The notes under the pieces were generated by a model that was not told the DNA's origin, made no database searches, and saw nothing but the letters and a program-made list of their open reading frames with translations. The translations under genes were made by a program, and so were the position numbers. Below are positions 51,012 to 60,510 of a DNA stretch of 64,000 nt, piece after piece. Source of the DNA: Paraflavitalea soli (GTDB lineage Bacteria > Bacteroidota > Bacteroidia > Chitinophagales > Chitinophagaceae); assembly GCF_003555545.1 (NCBI RefSeq), contig NZ_CP032157.1, positions 500,546 to 564,545 of the forward strand. The letters are read 5' to 3'. Positions within the stretch are counted from its first letter, which is position 1. Each line of letters starts with the position of its first letter.

Positions 51012-54000
51012 CTACTCTTTAATTATTTTTTTACTGATCACTTCGGTTCCATTGTTGATCACCACCTGGTACATGCCAGCGGGTAAACGCTTTAAAGAAA
51101 TGATGCGGGTAGTCGCATTCATTGTTGCAGTGGCAACGATGATCCCGGAAGCATTGTACACTTTTACGATGGCATTGGAAGCCACCTGGTCCAACCGGAT
51201 GTTGAGGTTGTCCTGCACCGGATTGGGATACAACAGGGCAGCAGACAAGGTGCCTGTTGTGGAATGCTCTTTTCCAACGATACCGGTTGCTGTGTTGTTG
51301 CTGGTAAGCAGGGCTTCGGATGGCTCAATACCCGCTATCAACTGTCCTTTGTAGTAGATGGTTATTCTTTCGTTTTGGGCCAGGGCGGCTGACAGGTTAT
51401 TGGAGTGATCATTGTATTGATCAAAAGCGGACCAATCGGATTTGGCGATGCGGTATTGAATGCCGCCTGTGTTGCACAAGGGATAGAATACGCCAAGGGT
51501 GGGTTTAAAGCTAAATTCCAGGTAGGCATCTGCGCCGTTGCGCGGCTGAGGGAGCCGGGTAAAGGCTCCGGTAATAGTAGCGGTGCCTGCAGGTGCATAA
51601 TCTATCCAATTGGTAAGGGTGGCATTGCCTTCGGCGGTGAACCAATAACGTATGGTGAGATCCTCATAATTGACGGGCATATTACCGGTATTGGAAAGCT
51701 GTATCACCGTGCTGATGGTATTGGCGCCTGATTGCCTGCTTTGAGAAGCAACGGTGAGCTGCAACTGTTCTGCAACAGCAGCAGGTTCTGTGCCAGCTAT
51801 TAGTTTACCATTCCTGTACAGGGTAATGTGGGGATTGGTTACATAAGTAGCATTTGTTGTATGGGAGTAATCATCGTTCTCATTGAAGCTGCCCCAATTG
51901 ACATTTGCAGCACGGGATTGGATGACGCCTGAATTGGCACCTGCCAACAAGGCTCCTGCAGTAGAGTCGAAGGAATACGCAATATATCCCAGCGCACCGT
52001 TTCTGGGTACCGGTAAGGATTGGTATTTCGCTTTCACCTTATTGCCCAGTACGGCATAGTCTATCCAGGTATTGATGCCGGTATAGTTTTCGGCGGTGAG
52101 CCAATAGCGGGCGGTGAGTTCTTTCCAGGCCAGGGCGATGGAATCGTCATTTACTATTGTAAGGTAAGGGCGGATACTGTTGCCGGTGGCATTGGTTCCA
52201 TTGGCATTCAGGTGTTCTGTCCGCAGGTTGTAGGGGAACACAATAAGGGTTTGTGTGGCGCTGGCCGGGTTGTATGCTTCGTTGCCGGCCTGGAGGGCTG
52301 TTAACTGCACGGTGCCTGCTCCGTTGATCTGTAGGTTGCCCTGCTGATCGATGGTGGCTACGCTGGTATCTGCACTGCTGAAAGAAAGAGGTAAGCCGGA
52401 GCTGGCAGCAGCTGTGGCGACCGCATCAACATCACCGATCCTTTTATGGCTAATAGGGGTGAAGGTGATCAGCTGGTATTTTTTGAGCTCGGTGTTATTG
52501 GCCAGTTGGTTGACCTCTGCATCGGTGAGCCCGTAGTTGTAGATCCTGAAATCATCGTATTGGTGATCACTGTAGGGATCGTTGGGCCATTGGGACCTGC
52601 CTAAATAGTTATCACGGGTAAAGCCCATGGCGGATGGCTTTACGACAGCATTGCTATCAGTATATTGCAACTGTCCGTTGACGTACAACTTAAACACATT
52701 TCCTTTTTGGCTGATGGCCATGTGCACCCACTGGTTGAGCGGGGTTGTATAAGAAATATCGCGTTGGAAAGTACCGGCCGGACAGGTGATCTTATAACGA
52801 ACCTGGTTGTTGTTGAGCCTGGGAACGAGTACCATGAAGGTGGCTTCGTCGTTGCCAAAATCAAACAAGCGGGTATTGTTGCCCTGGTTAGCAGGTAATT
52901 TGAACCAGGTAGCGATGGTGAAATCGTTCAACCTACTCACCACGCCTTCGGGCAACTGTACATAGGAGCGGGCAGCTACATTGAGACCAACGGCGCCGGT
53001 GGCACTGTCTTTGCCGGCTGTCCATGCAGCGCCATCTTTCAGGGTACCATGGTAGGCACCCCAGGTATCTTCTGCCAGGGGGCCAGTGCCTTCGTTGAAG
53101 GTAATGTGCAGGTGCTGTCCGAAGACCGGGGTGGCTGATAAAGGGCCTGCTTCGGGCCCACGGCCTGCGGGGTTATAAGGCACTACCTTATAATAGTAGG
53201 TATGGTCGTTGATGGCCGTTGTGTCAGCATATATAATGGCGTTGATAGCAGGGGCAATCACGATGTAAGGGCCGCTGGCCGCATCGGCACGCTGTATCTC
53301 ATATCGGGCATCGTAGATAAAGTCCCAGCTGAGGGTGATCCTGTTATCGCCGGCAGCGATGCGTGGATTCTTAACGCCGGCAGGTGTCACCAGGGCTTTC
53401 GTTGTTAAAGGCAAAACGGTAGAATTAACGCTTTCACCCGCGCCGTTCAATGTGGTGACCACATAGTAGTAAGTGGTAGCGGGGGCCAGGATAGTATCCT
53501 GCCAGGTGAGCTGTGTGGTTTTTCCCAGTATGGTTTCAAAAGGACCGTCAGCCGACAAAGCCCGCTTTAGGTTGTAAGAACGCACATTGGTTCCTGCATT
53601 CCAGGTGAGCTTTACCTGGCTGGAAGCCAGCACTTCGCCGGTGAGGCTGGAAGGTGGCAATGGGGTTGCATCGCGCAGCACCCTGTATTGACCGGAATAA
53701 GCAGACTTAGCGCCGTTGCGGCTGTACGCTTTGATGCGGTAAGTGGTACTGGCATAAATGGAATCGACAAAACTGATATCCTTGCCATAGATGTAGGCAG
53801 AATCAGTATGTATGGCTACAAAGGCGGTATCCACACCATCTACTTTGCGTTCAATGATATATTTGGAACCCAGTTCACCGTTGACCTCCAGGTAACGGAG
53901 CGTTAGCCGGGAATAATTGGCGGTGTCGATAGCGCCGGTAATGATGGGTACGGCCAGTTTCCAGTTGTGTGTAAAAGCCTGCCTGGGATCGTAGGCAATG

Positions 54001-56405
54001 GCCGACCTGTTGGCGGCATAATATTTCCCGGCCTTGGTGAGGGTATCGGCCAGCACCATGGCTCTTTTGTTTTCTACCCAATTATAGATGGAATAGCGCT
54101 CTACAAAAGAAGTGGTATCGAGTACTTCGAGTATGCCTTTGAGATCGTTGTATTGTTTTTCAAATTGTGCAGTGGGATCGGTGGGCCAGGCTTCGCCGGT
54201 CCAGTTGGCGCCATTGTTCCATTCGGTGATCCAGAGGGGACGTTTTACCTGGTCGTAGATGGCTTTGAGGCCACTGTACCATTGTTGGGGTGTACGGCTG
54301 TTCCAGTAACAATGCACCGCCACAAAATCGACCCGGTAGTTGAGGGAATCGCATTTGCTGAGAAAGGTAGGTAGCCAGCTATTGGACGAATTGGCGGGCG
54401 CAGGCGATCCGATGCGCAGGCCCGATTTCATCAGCTCGGGCCACTGGCGGATGGCTTCATCAACGGGCATATTGGCCTGGTCGGCCTGATCGGGTTCGTT
54501 GAAGCCAAGCAGGGTGTTGGAATTTGTTTTGGCATTGATGTCGTTGAATGCAGGCCATCCTGCATTATGCCGGATGAGGGCATAGTTGTAATCGTTAGTA
54601 GGTATACCGCCGATATTCCAGTCGTAAAACCAGGTAGCATTGGTGAGGGAAACGGGAAGTCCTCCACCGGCCCATCCTTTTTTCGAGGGCCAGTCCCATT
54701 TGTGTACCCTGATAAAAGAGACAGAAGTGTCCAGCCCTTCGGGCATGGTATTGATCACCAGGTCGCTGTCGTTGGCGATGAATACGCGGCTATAGCCGGT
54801 GCCGTCGGGATTGTTGGCCAGGGTGGCCAGGAACCCACGGCGCAGCCTGAACGATCGGATGTTGTTGTCGAAAATACCGAGGCTATCGTGGTAGGTAGCG
54901 GTCTCAAACGTGCGGCTGTTGCCCGTAAGCCCGGGGGCTGTAAATGCCTCGAGGGCCTGGGCAGCAGTAAGGTTGCCATTGGGAATAATAGCGGTGCCAT
55001 TCTTATATATAGCGATGCGGACATTGGGATTGCCGGCAGCGGGCAACCCATTGATGGTTATTTTATTCAACCAGTTGGCTACTACCTGCGATGGCTTCAC
55101 ATTGTCGATAAACAGCCAGGCGTCATTGCTGTTGAGTTCGACGGTTGAGTTGACGAAGGGAGTCCAGTTACCAGTTAGGTGCAGGTCGGTTTTACCGGAA
55201 ACCACATACTGGGTGTTGAAGCTGGTGAGATAGGAAGCTGTTGCGCCGGCAACATTGACGGTTTGTGTGGCGCCGGTAATGATGGAAGCAGGCGCGTAAG
55301 CACCTTCTTCGTAGGTAACGGAAGCAATCTCCATATTGACAGCCCCGGCGGGATAATTCTTACCGAATATAAACCGTGGTTCTGCATAAAATTTACGCAG
55401 GGCGAGTTCGCCCACGGTAAAGAGGGCCCAATCGCCGGTGATAGTCAAATAGTAAGTGCCGGCTTCCTGGGAGGTGAACGCAAAGTTCTCGCGTTTCAAC
55501 ACCCGGGTGCCGGTGGTGGCAAAAGTATGTGCCGCCAGGCGGTCTGTGACGGCGGTTGTTTTACCAACGCCCACGGTCATGGAGCGTCCGCCGGTGCTAT
55601 TGGAAAAATAGGCATGGAGCATGGAAAAGTCATAGTTGGTATTGGCTTCCAGGGTCACGGGGTAATAGAAGACGGTATTTTGGGTGGTGGAGCCGTCCCA
55701 GCGAAGGAAGAGCAGGCGAGCATTGTAGGTAGCTCCATCGAGGGTATGGGTGTTGACGGTAGCGTTTACATCGGTGTAGCGAACGCCACTGGTGCCATTG
55801 GCCACATTGAAAAGGTTGGTGACGGTGGTGCCGTTATATCCCCAGCCATAATCGCTGGGCTTTCCGGTGTTGTTGGGCGCGGTGCCTGCCCAGTTGGACA
55901 CGAGGGAGGGGCTGCCGGAATTGGGAGGATTGTTGACCTCTATGCCATTGGCAATGTCTTTAATGGCGGCCAGTGGTTGTGTTTCTATATAAGCGCCATT
56001 CTGGTATATATAAGCGGAGTCTCCTTTTACGGCCACGCGGATGGTATGCTCTTCACCACTCCGGGAAAGGGTGATGGCTTTGGCGGAAGTGAGGGTAGAG
56101 CTGGTTTTTAGGTTTAGTGGGTCAAGGGATAAACGCCATCCTTTCATGGCCCCGTTGCGGGCTTCGATGTCCAGGCCCCGGCCGGTAGCGTCATTGACTT
56201 TGGCCACCACTTCGAGGGTATAGCTGGCAGGCAGGTCTTTCCAGGTGGTGATGGTGTCGGTTTGGGTAGGATTGGAGAATGTCTTATTGACGAGTAAGGA
56301 CTGATTTAAAGAGGCTTTGGCGGGTAGGTTTGGTTGTTGTGCATACACCTGTGTGCTGAGCAAACCCATCGCCAATGCCGTTAGCATGGATAGATTTTTT
56401 TTCAT
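51012..56405 (-). CDS. Large T9SS-secreted GH128-type glucanase with LamG and two CBM3-like modules
   Basis: 1797 residues. Signal peptide to about 22 (VYAQ). The first ~560 residues are beta-rich. The catalytic part (about 590-830) is Asl1-like/Glyco_hydro_cc (GH128): WFYDWNIGG, LLGFNEPDQAD (E637, likely acid/base), VAVHCYWN, and PLWITEWNNGANW (Glu near 728, likely nucleophile). Two fibronectin-III-like domains (about 915-1095), a LamG/concanavalin-like domain (about 1100-1300) and a Big_2-like segment follow. Two tandem CBM3-type modules share the signatures YWLTAEN/YWFTAEG, TWIDYA/NWIDYA and PRNGA (about 1400-1560, 1560-1715). A T9SS type A sorting tail (LYPNPVQDNLNIRL...) ends the protein. 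GH128 enzymes cleave beta-1,3-glucan, while CBM3 binds cellulose or chitin. It is transcribed alone. Confidence 0.8.
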   Translation of the reverse strand: MKKNLSMLTALAMGLLSTQVYAQQPNLPAKASLNQSLLVNKTFSNPTQTDTITTWKDLPASYTLEVVAKVNDATGRGLDIEARNGAMKGWRLSLDPLNLKTSSTLTSAKAITLSRSGEEHTIRVAVKGDSAYIYQNGAYIETQPLAAIKDIANGIEVNNPPNSGSPSLVSNWAGTAPNNTGKPSDYGWGYNGTTVTNLFNVANGTSGVRYTDVNATVNTHTLDGATYNARLLFLRWDGSTTQNTVFYYPVTLEANTNYDFSMLHAYFSNSTGGRSMTVGVGKTTAVTDRLAAHTFATTGTRVLKRENFAFTSQEAGTYYLTITGDWALFTVGELALRKFYAEPRFIFGKNYPAGAVNMEIASVTYEEGAYAPASIITGATQTVNVAGATASYLTSFNTQYVVSGKTDLHLTGNWTPFVNSTVELNSNDAWLFIDNVKPSQVVANWLNKITINGLPAAGNPNVRIAIYKNGTAIIPNGNLTAAQALEAFTAPGLTGNSRTFETATYHDSLGIFDNNIRSFRLRRGFLATLANNPDGTGYSRVFIANDSDLVINTMPEGLDTSVSFIRVHKWDWPSKKGWAGGGLPVSLTNATWFYDWNIGGIPTNDYNYALIRHNAGWPAFNDINAKTNSNTLLGFNEPDQADQANMPVDEAIRQWPELMKSGLRIGSPAPANSSNSWLPTFLSKCDSLNYRVDFVAVHCYWNSRTPQQWYSGLKAIYDQVKRPLWITEWNNGANWTGEAWPTDPTAQFEKQYNDLKGILEVLDTTSFVERYSIYNWVENKRAMVLADTLTKAGKYYAANRSAIAYDPRQAFTHNWKLAVPIITGAIDTANYSRLTLRYLEVNGELGSKYIIERKVDGVDTAFVAIHTDSAYIYGKDISFVDSIYASTTYRIKAYSRNGAKSAYSGQYRVLRDATPLPPSSLTGEVLASSQVKLTWNAGTNVRSYNLKRALSADGPFETILGKTTQLTWQDTILAPATTYYYVVTTLNGAGESVNSTVLPLTTKALVTPAGVKNPRIAAGDNRITLSWDFIYDARYEIQRADAASGPYIVIAPAINAIIYADTTAINDHTYYYKVVPYNPAGRGPEAGPLSATPVFGQHLHITFNEGTGPLAEDTWGAYHGTLKDGAAWTAGKDSATGAVGLNVAARSYVQLPEGVVSRLNDFTIATWFKLPANQGNNTRLFDFGNDEATFMVLVPRLNNNQVRYKITCPAGTFQRDISYTTPLNQWVHMAISQKGNVFKLYVNGQLQYTDSNAVVKPSAMGFTRDNYLGRSQWPNDPYSDHQYDDFRIYNYGLTDAEVNQLANNTELKKYQLITFTPISHKRIGDVDAVATAAASSGLPLSFSSADTSVATIDQQGNLQINGAGTVQLTALQAGNEAYNPASATQTLIVFPYNLRTEHLNANGTNATGNSIRPYLTIVNDDSIALAWKELTARYWLTAENYTGINTWIDYAVLGNKVKAKYQSLPVPRNGALGYIAYSFDSTAGALLAGANSGVIQSRAANVNWGSFNENDDYSHTTNATYVTNPHITLYRNGKLIAGTEPAAVAEQLQLTVASQSRQSGANTISTVIQLSNTGNMPVNYEDLTIRYWFTAEGNATLTNWIDYAPAGTATITGAFTRLPQPRNGADAYLEFSFKPTLGVFYPLCNTGGIQYRIAKSDWSAFDQYNDHSNNLSAALAQNERITIYYKGQLIAGIEPSEALLTSNNTATGIVGKEHSTTGTLSAALLYPNPVQDNLNIRLDQVASNAIVKVYNASGIIVATATMNATTRIISLKRLPAGMYQVVINNGTEVISKKIIKE

Positions 56406-56497
56406 ATGAAAGTATTATCGTTGGATGCAAAGTAGGCCATGAGCATGCCAACAGAGGGGGGCGTATTTTGATAAAAAGGGGGCAAATTTTAAAAGCA

Positions 56498-56528
56498 GAT
56501 GGGCCGCCTTTTTCTAAAGCGGCCCATC
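56498..56528. terminator. Perfect 10-bp hairpin between leftward genes
   Basis: GATGGGCCGC/GCGGCCCATC (56498-56507 with 56519-56528), 11-base loop. It lies 77 bases past the stop of the lipoprotein gene (56605) and before the GH128 gene start. A weak T-rich stretch follows on the minus strand (TGCTTTTAAAATTTG), so a terminator for the upstream lipoprotein gene is likely. Confidence 0.6.
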
Positions 56529-56604
56529 GGGGAAGATGATAAATCCTTCATTTTCAAGTGCGACCCATGAAAGATGAGGGTTGTAATGTAGTTAACAGCA
56601 TTCG

Positions 56605-57387
56605 TCAATATTGGTATTGGAATACCAGGCTGTCCGGCTGCTGGGCAAAACGCTCTGTAAAGACTTTTTTGGTGAGCCTTTGCCGGTTGTCATAGGTATT
56701 CTGGTAACTGACATTGATATTGAACAGTTCATAATATTTGGTGGTGCTGTTGTGCTGGCTCAGGATAAACTCCCGGGCGATATCGCTTCTTGATAAAACG
56801 ACCAACAGGTCATCCACGAAATACAGGGGATTATACTTATTATCATAGGTATACCTTTTAACATCGAGGTCTACAGACCGCGGCATGTTGGTAACCCAGC
56901 GGGCAATATCTTTTTGACCATTATAGTATACAGAATCGATCCGGTCGGTTATTGGCGGATATTGGGGGTAAGTGGTCATGGACCGCAATAGCCCCTGGTG
57001 GTAGGTGAGCACGGTTGGTTCGGGAAAAGGACCGGGAGGTAATTCGCCGGTGAGGAAGCGGGTAAGGTTGCCGGCGCTGTCGTACTGCAGGTTATAATGA
57101 TACCACTTAGGTGTACCGTTGGCCAGGTATACCACAGAGTCGACCTGGTTGTTGCGACGGAAGATGCGGTATACGCCTTTTTCTTTCAGGTCATCCAGGC
57201 CTACGGAATCCAGCAATTTCTTTTTGTTGAAATAAAAGGTATAGGCGCGCGTACCATGGATAACTTTTTTCAGCAGGTAATACTTGTCATTGATGCCGGG
57301 GGGTAAAGGGCCATTATGATCCCACTTTTTACAAGCGGCCAGCAATAGGAGACTCAATAACACATAGATGCAGTGTGATTTTTTCAT
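56605..57387 (-). CDS. Lipoprotein of unknown function, RHS/YD-like
   Basis: 260 residues. Signal MKKSHCIYVLLSLLLLAAC with Cys19 lipobox; the basic KKW after the Cys gives no clear surface-export signal. The body consists of short beta-strand repeats such as YHYNLQYDSAGNLTRF, VYRIFRRNNQVDSVVYL and KRYTYDNKYNPLYFV, resembling DUF4595/YD-type strands seen in many Bacteroidota lipoproteins. No enzymatic motif is visible. It is a single leftward gene followed by a hairpin. Function unknown. Confidence 0.7.
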   Translation of the reverse strand: MKKSHCIYVLLSLLLLAACKKWDHNGPLPPGINDKYYLLKKVIHGTRAYTFYFNKKKLLDSVGLDDLKEKGVYRIFRRNNQVDSVVYLANGTPKWYHYNLQYDSAGNLTRFLTGELPPGPFPEPTVLTYHQGLLRSMTTYPQYPPITDRIDSVYYNGQKDIARWVTNMPRSVDLDVKRYTYDNKYNPLYFVDDLLVVLSRSDIAREFILSQHNSTTKYYELFNINVSYQNTYDNRQRLTKKVFTERFAQQPDSLVFQYQY

Positions 57388-57576
57388 ACAAGGAAAAGTT
57401 TAATGATGAATAATACAAAAATCTTGTACCCCGTCAAAGCGGGGAATTTGTGATACAGGCGGTAAAGTATAGCTTTAAACAGGATGTCGGAGAACCGGGA
57501 TAAACGTTACGGTGATGGGCTCATGCATGTCCAGCCACCAATGAAAGGGTGTAGACGGATCCGGGGCTTTTTTCTG

Positions 57577-58770
57577 TCAGAACGCACGCTTAATGGCTGT
57601 AAGGTATTGTTTGTTGTTTGATTTTTTGATAACAATGTCCTGGCATTGGTTGAATTGGGCAAAAGCCTGAATGGCGGCTGTGATCTGGCTGATGGCCTGC
57701 TTGCTTAGTTTCACGGCTTCGAAGTGAAGGTTGTGAATGGTCAGCATCTTTTGTTTACGATCGGCCTTGGAGTCCATCCGGGCCACAAAAGTATCGCCTA
57801 TCAATACGGGTAAAGAGAAATAGCCGTATTTGCGTTTGGGAGCAGGAACAAAACATTCTATCTGGTAGTCGAAGTCGAAGAAGTCCCGCAGGCGATGCCT
57901 GAAGACATTCAATACATCGAAGGGGGAAAGGATGAAAGCATCACCAGACAGGTTGATCTTTTTACTTTTATAAGCGGGTAGCATGTATAGCGCGCCCGTT
58001 TTCAATCCTTCCACTGACACCTGGCATATTTTACCTTCTTTAACGAGGCTTTCCAATTCTTTTTTCACCAGGTTACCTTTCACATGACGGGCGCGCCAGG
58101 CGATCTCTTTTGCATAAGCGATACCCAATGCTTTTAATTCGCGCAGGATAACATGCCGTGCAAATTCCTGTGGTGTGGGTAGGGTAGTGTCGATGTCGTC
58201 TGGGATCAGGTTGATCGGAAGGTCATATATTTTCCGGAAGTTTTTGTCCCGCGTGATCATCAGTCTTCCATCCATATAGGCTCTTTCGAGTGCGATCTTG
58301 GAGGGCCGCCAATCCCACCAACCTGTACTGGCCACCTGGCGGTCATTGTCGAAGTCCTTTACAGTGAGGGGGCCTTCGCGGGCAATCCGGTCGAGCACTT
58401 TGTTCATAAGGTTGATCTCGGGCTGGGGCAGGGCCTTTCTGTTGGCGGCAAAACCTTGCTTAACGGGCAGTGAAAAGCGGAAGTTGTGCATGGGTTGGTA
58501 GCCGGAGTCGGAAGTAAAGAATTCAAAGATGCGGCCATCGGCCTGTAATTCTTCCAGCCATTCGTGTTTGTAATCGGGCACGCGGGAAGCAATAGTATGA
58601 TGATGAGCACGCTCTACGACGGCATTGGCATCGATCTGAATATAACCGAGGTGATCGATCAGTTTATAGACGGCCTCCCGTCCTTTTCCAAACTGCGCAG
58701 GCTTAGACAGTCCGGCGGCATGGAGTATGATCTTCCTGGCTTGCGCCCTGGTAAGGATTGTCTGGTTCAT
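57577..58770 (-). CDS. Winged-helix DNA glycosylase of the AlkZ/YcaQ family (HTH_42)
   Basis: 397 residues. HTH_42 architecture with three tandem winged-helix domains. The N-terminal QIDANAVVERAHHH contains the Q-x-D catalytic motif (Q45, D47) that distinguishes YcaQ-type enzymes from the QxQ motif of AlkZ. STGWWDWRPSKIALERAYMDGRL and LSPFDVLNVFRHRLRDFF (F-x-P-x-D region) are family signatures. YcaQ of E. coli unhooks interstrand crosslinks and removes bulky N7-alkylguanine, so a role in repair of natural-product alkylation is expected. It is followed leftward by no close partner and starts 12 bases after the stop of the PD-(D/E)XK gene, so the two could be co-transcribed. Confidence 0.85.
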   Translation of the reverse strand: MNQTILTRAQARKIILHAAGLSKPAQFGKGREAVYKLIDHLGYIQIDANAVVERAHHHTIASRVPDYKHEWLEELQADGRIFEFFTSDSGYQPMHNFRFSLPVKQGFAANRKALPQPEINLMNKVLDRIAREGPLTVKDFDNDRQVASTGWWDWRPSKIALERAYMDGRLMITRDKNFRKIYDLPINLIPDDIDTTLPTPQEFARHVILRELKALGIAYAKEIAWRARHVKGNLVKKELESLVKEGKICQVSVEGLKTGALYMLPAYKSKKINLSGDAFILSPFDVLNVFRHRLRDFFDFDYQIECFVPAPKRKYGYFSLPVLIGDTFVARMDSKADRKQKMLTIHNLHFEAVKLSKQAISQITAAIQAFAQFNQCQDIVIKKSNNKQYLTAIKRAF

Positions 58771-58782
58771 ACAGTGCGGTTT

Positions 58783-60510
58783 TTATAATTTACTGGCACT
58801 GGGTTTTAAAATAGCATCTATAACGATAAGGGTAGCAAATTTCTCTCCATTTTTAGCCTTTTCATTGATCAGGTTGGTGAGAGCTTCAATTTTACTGTTG
58901 CCTCTGGTCCCTACCTTCAGGATCAGGTAAATGCTGTGATTGAGGGCTACTCCTTCAGCGGCATTGTACGCTGTCAGTTGTTTGGTATAACCCTCTATTA
59001 ACTTGGGATTATCGGAAAATTTCATTTCTACGTTGACCTTGGCTTTCCCGGACGATATCTTAAAGTCCAGGGCGCCTGAGCCGGCATTGATCTCCCGGTT
59101 TAGGTCGAGGCGGTTCGCAGAGCAATAGCTTTCTGCTATTGCGTAAAATAATAGCTGTGGAAATCGTTCTGACCTTCTTTTTTTGTTCTTGTCATATAAA
59201 TGCTCCACAAGTCCGTTGTGTTCAATCAATTTTTGGAATTGCTGGCAAATGGTTTTCACTACATCAAAAATGGAATTGGCCGTTACTCTTTTATAATTAG
59301 TTAGGTCTACCGGATGTTCTGCTGCTGCCGATGCCCCCACCTTCCTCCATAAATTGATGTTGAGGGGGTCCAGGTCGAAATCGTAATCATGGCCATGTTT
59401 CTTTTTGTATTTTTCCCGTAATGTGTTTATCAATTCAGCGATCTTGTCGATTTCATTCTGCTGATTTCTGATTATATTATTTCTAATCTGTGACCTGAAA
59501 TTGAGTTTCAACATGGCTTCTTCAAGCCCGGCCATTGTTGGGTAGGAATCTTCGTAGACCTGTTTGATAAAGCGCTCAATTTCGTCCGAGTTCTCTTCAA
59601 TGGTATCAATTTTCTTATAAGTGAGTGATATACTTTTTAATTTGTTGTGCAGATAATCCTGTAGTGAGTCGGATCTTTCAGGGGTTATGCTTTTTGAAAA
59701 TTTCTTGTCTTTGATAGCCTGTATCACATTGCTGAAGCATTCTTTTTCTGCATGGATCCTCAATATGCCATTTTTAAGTGTATTGATCTTCTTATCCTTA
59801 AAGTCGCCAACATTTCTAAGGAGCCAGGATTTAAAGGTCCGGTTCCTGCTCTTCTGAAACCAGCAATGTAGTGCTGAACCTGAATCGCCTTCAATGGGAA
59901 TCTTTGTAATCTCGTCGGGAGCATACTGGAAGCCTTCGTTCTTATTCAGGGAAACAAATATCTGGGGCATGCAGGTTTTTATGCAGGCCTTGTGTTTGTC
60001 ATTAATCGCTTTGATGTTGGTGGTGGAGATCAGGTGGAGTTCCTGCAACCCTTTTTCCAGATGGCTGAACTTATATTCAGTATATTTAAATTCTTTGTTC
60101 CTGACAGAGACGTTTAGATCAAGAATACGGTCTATAATAAGTTCCAGCTCGCGGTAATTATATAGCCTGCGCCGGTTGGCGGTATCGAAACAATATTGAA
60201 ACTTAGAAAGCACCTTGCCGTCATAAAAGTAGTGGTTGAACCAGTTAGTGATCTGAAGGTGGTCGAGTTCCGGGATTACCAACCGGCGTGGTATTTTAAT
60301 TCCTTTAGTGGTGGGGCAGAGATAGTTCTCCCAAATATTGATATTGCCCAAGCGGGTGGGTATCCTGTTTCGGGTGTTCTCATACATCTTTCCGCTTCCG
60401 CGTACAAATTCCTTGTCGAAGTTAGGGCCTGTCCACCGCGGAGAATTCAGTACTTTAAAATTTCCGAAACTACGGATATCAGTAAGGGTGAATTGAAAGA
60501 TTATTACCAT
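58783..60510 (-). CDS. Unknown protein with C-terminal PD-(D/E)XK nuclease-like domain
   Basis: 575 residues, noticeably rich in Lys, Asn and Ile and more AT-rich than its neighbours. The C-terminal ~130 residues have a restriction-endonuclease core: helix FPQLLFYAIAESYC, then GALDFKI (D482), VNVEMKF (E495-x-K497) and GYTKQLTAYNAAE, matching D-x(n)-ExK and the following Gln/Tyr helix. Residues 1-445 match no family I recognise. They contain a long helical middle (about 290-380) and an N-terminal beta-rich start with PRWTGPNFDKEFVRGSGK. There is no signal peptide. It could be a restriction or abortive-infection effector, or a Card1/NucC-like nuclease. It is orphan, with a 738-base gene-poor region upstream and a DNA glycosylase gene downstream. 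Confidence 0.6.
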   Translation of the reverse strand: MVIIFQFTLTDIRSFGNFKVLNSPRWTGPNFDKEFVRGSGKMYENTRNRIPTRLGNINIWENYLCPTTKGIKIPRRLVIPELDHLQITNWFNHYFYDGKVLSKFQYCFDTANRRRLYNYRELELIIDRILDLNVSVRNKEFKYTEYKFSHLEKGLQELHLISTTNIKAINDKHKACIKTCMPQIFVSLNKNEGFQYAPDEITKIPIEGDSGSALHCWFQKSRNRTFKSWLLRNVGDFKDKKINTLKNGILRIHAEKECFSNVIQAIKDKKFSKSITPERSDSLQDYLHNKLKSISLTYKKIDTIEENSDEIERFIKQVYEDSYPTMAGLEEAMLKLNFRSQIRNNIIRNQQNEIDKIAELINTLREKYKKKHGHDYDFDLDPLNINLWRKVGASAAAEHPVDLTNYKRVTANSIFDVVKTICQQFQKLIEHNGLVEHLYDKNKKRRSERFPQLLFYAIAESYCSANRLDLNREINAGSGALDFKISSGKAKVNVEMKFSDNPKLIEGYTKQLTAYNAAEGVALNHSIYLILKVGTRGNSKIEALTNLINEKAKNGEKFATLIVIDAILKPSASKL

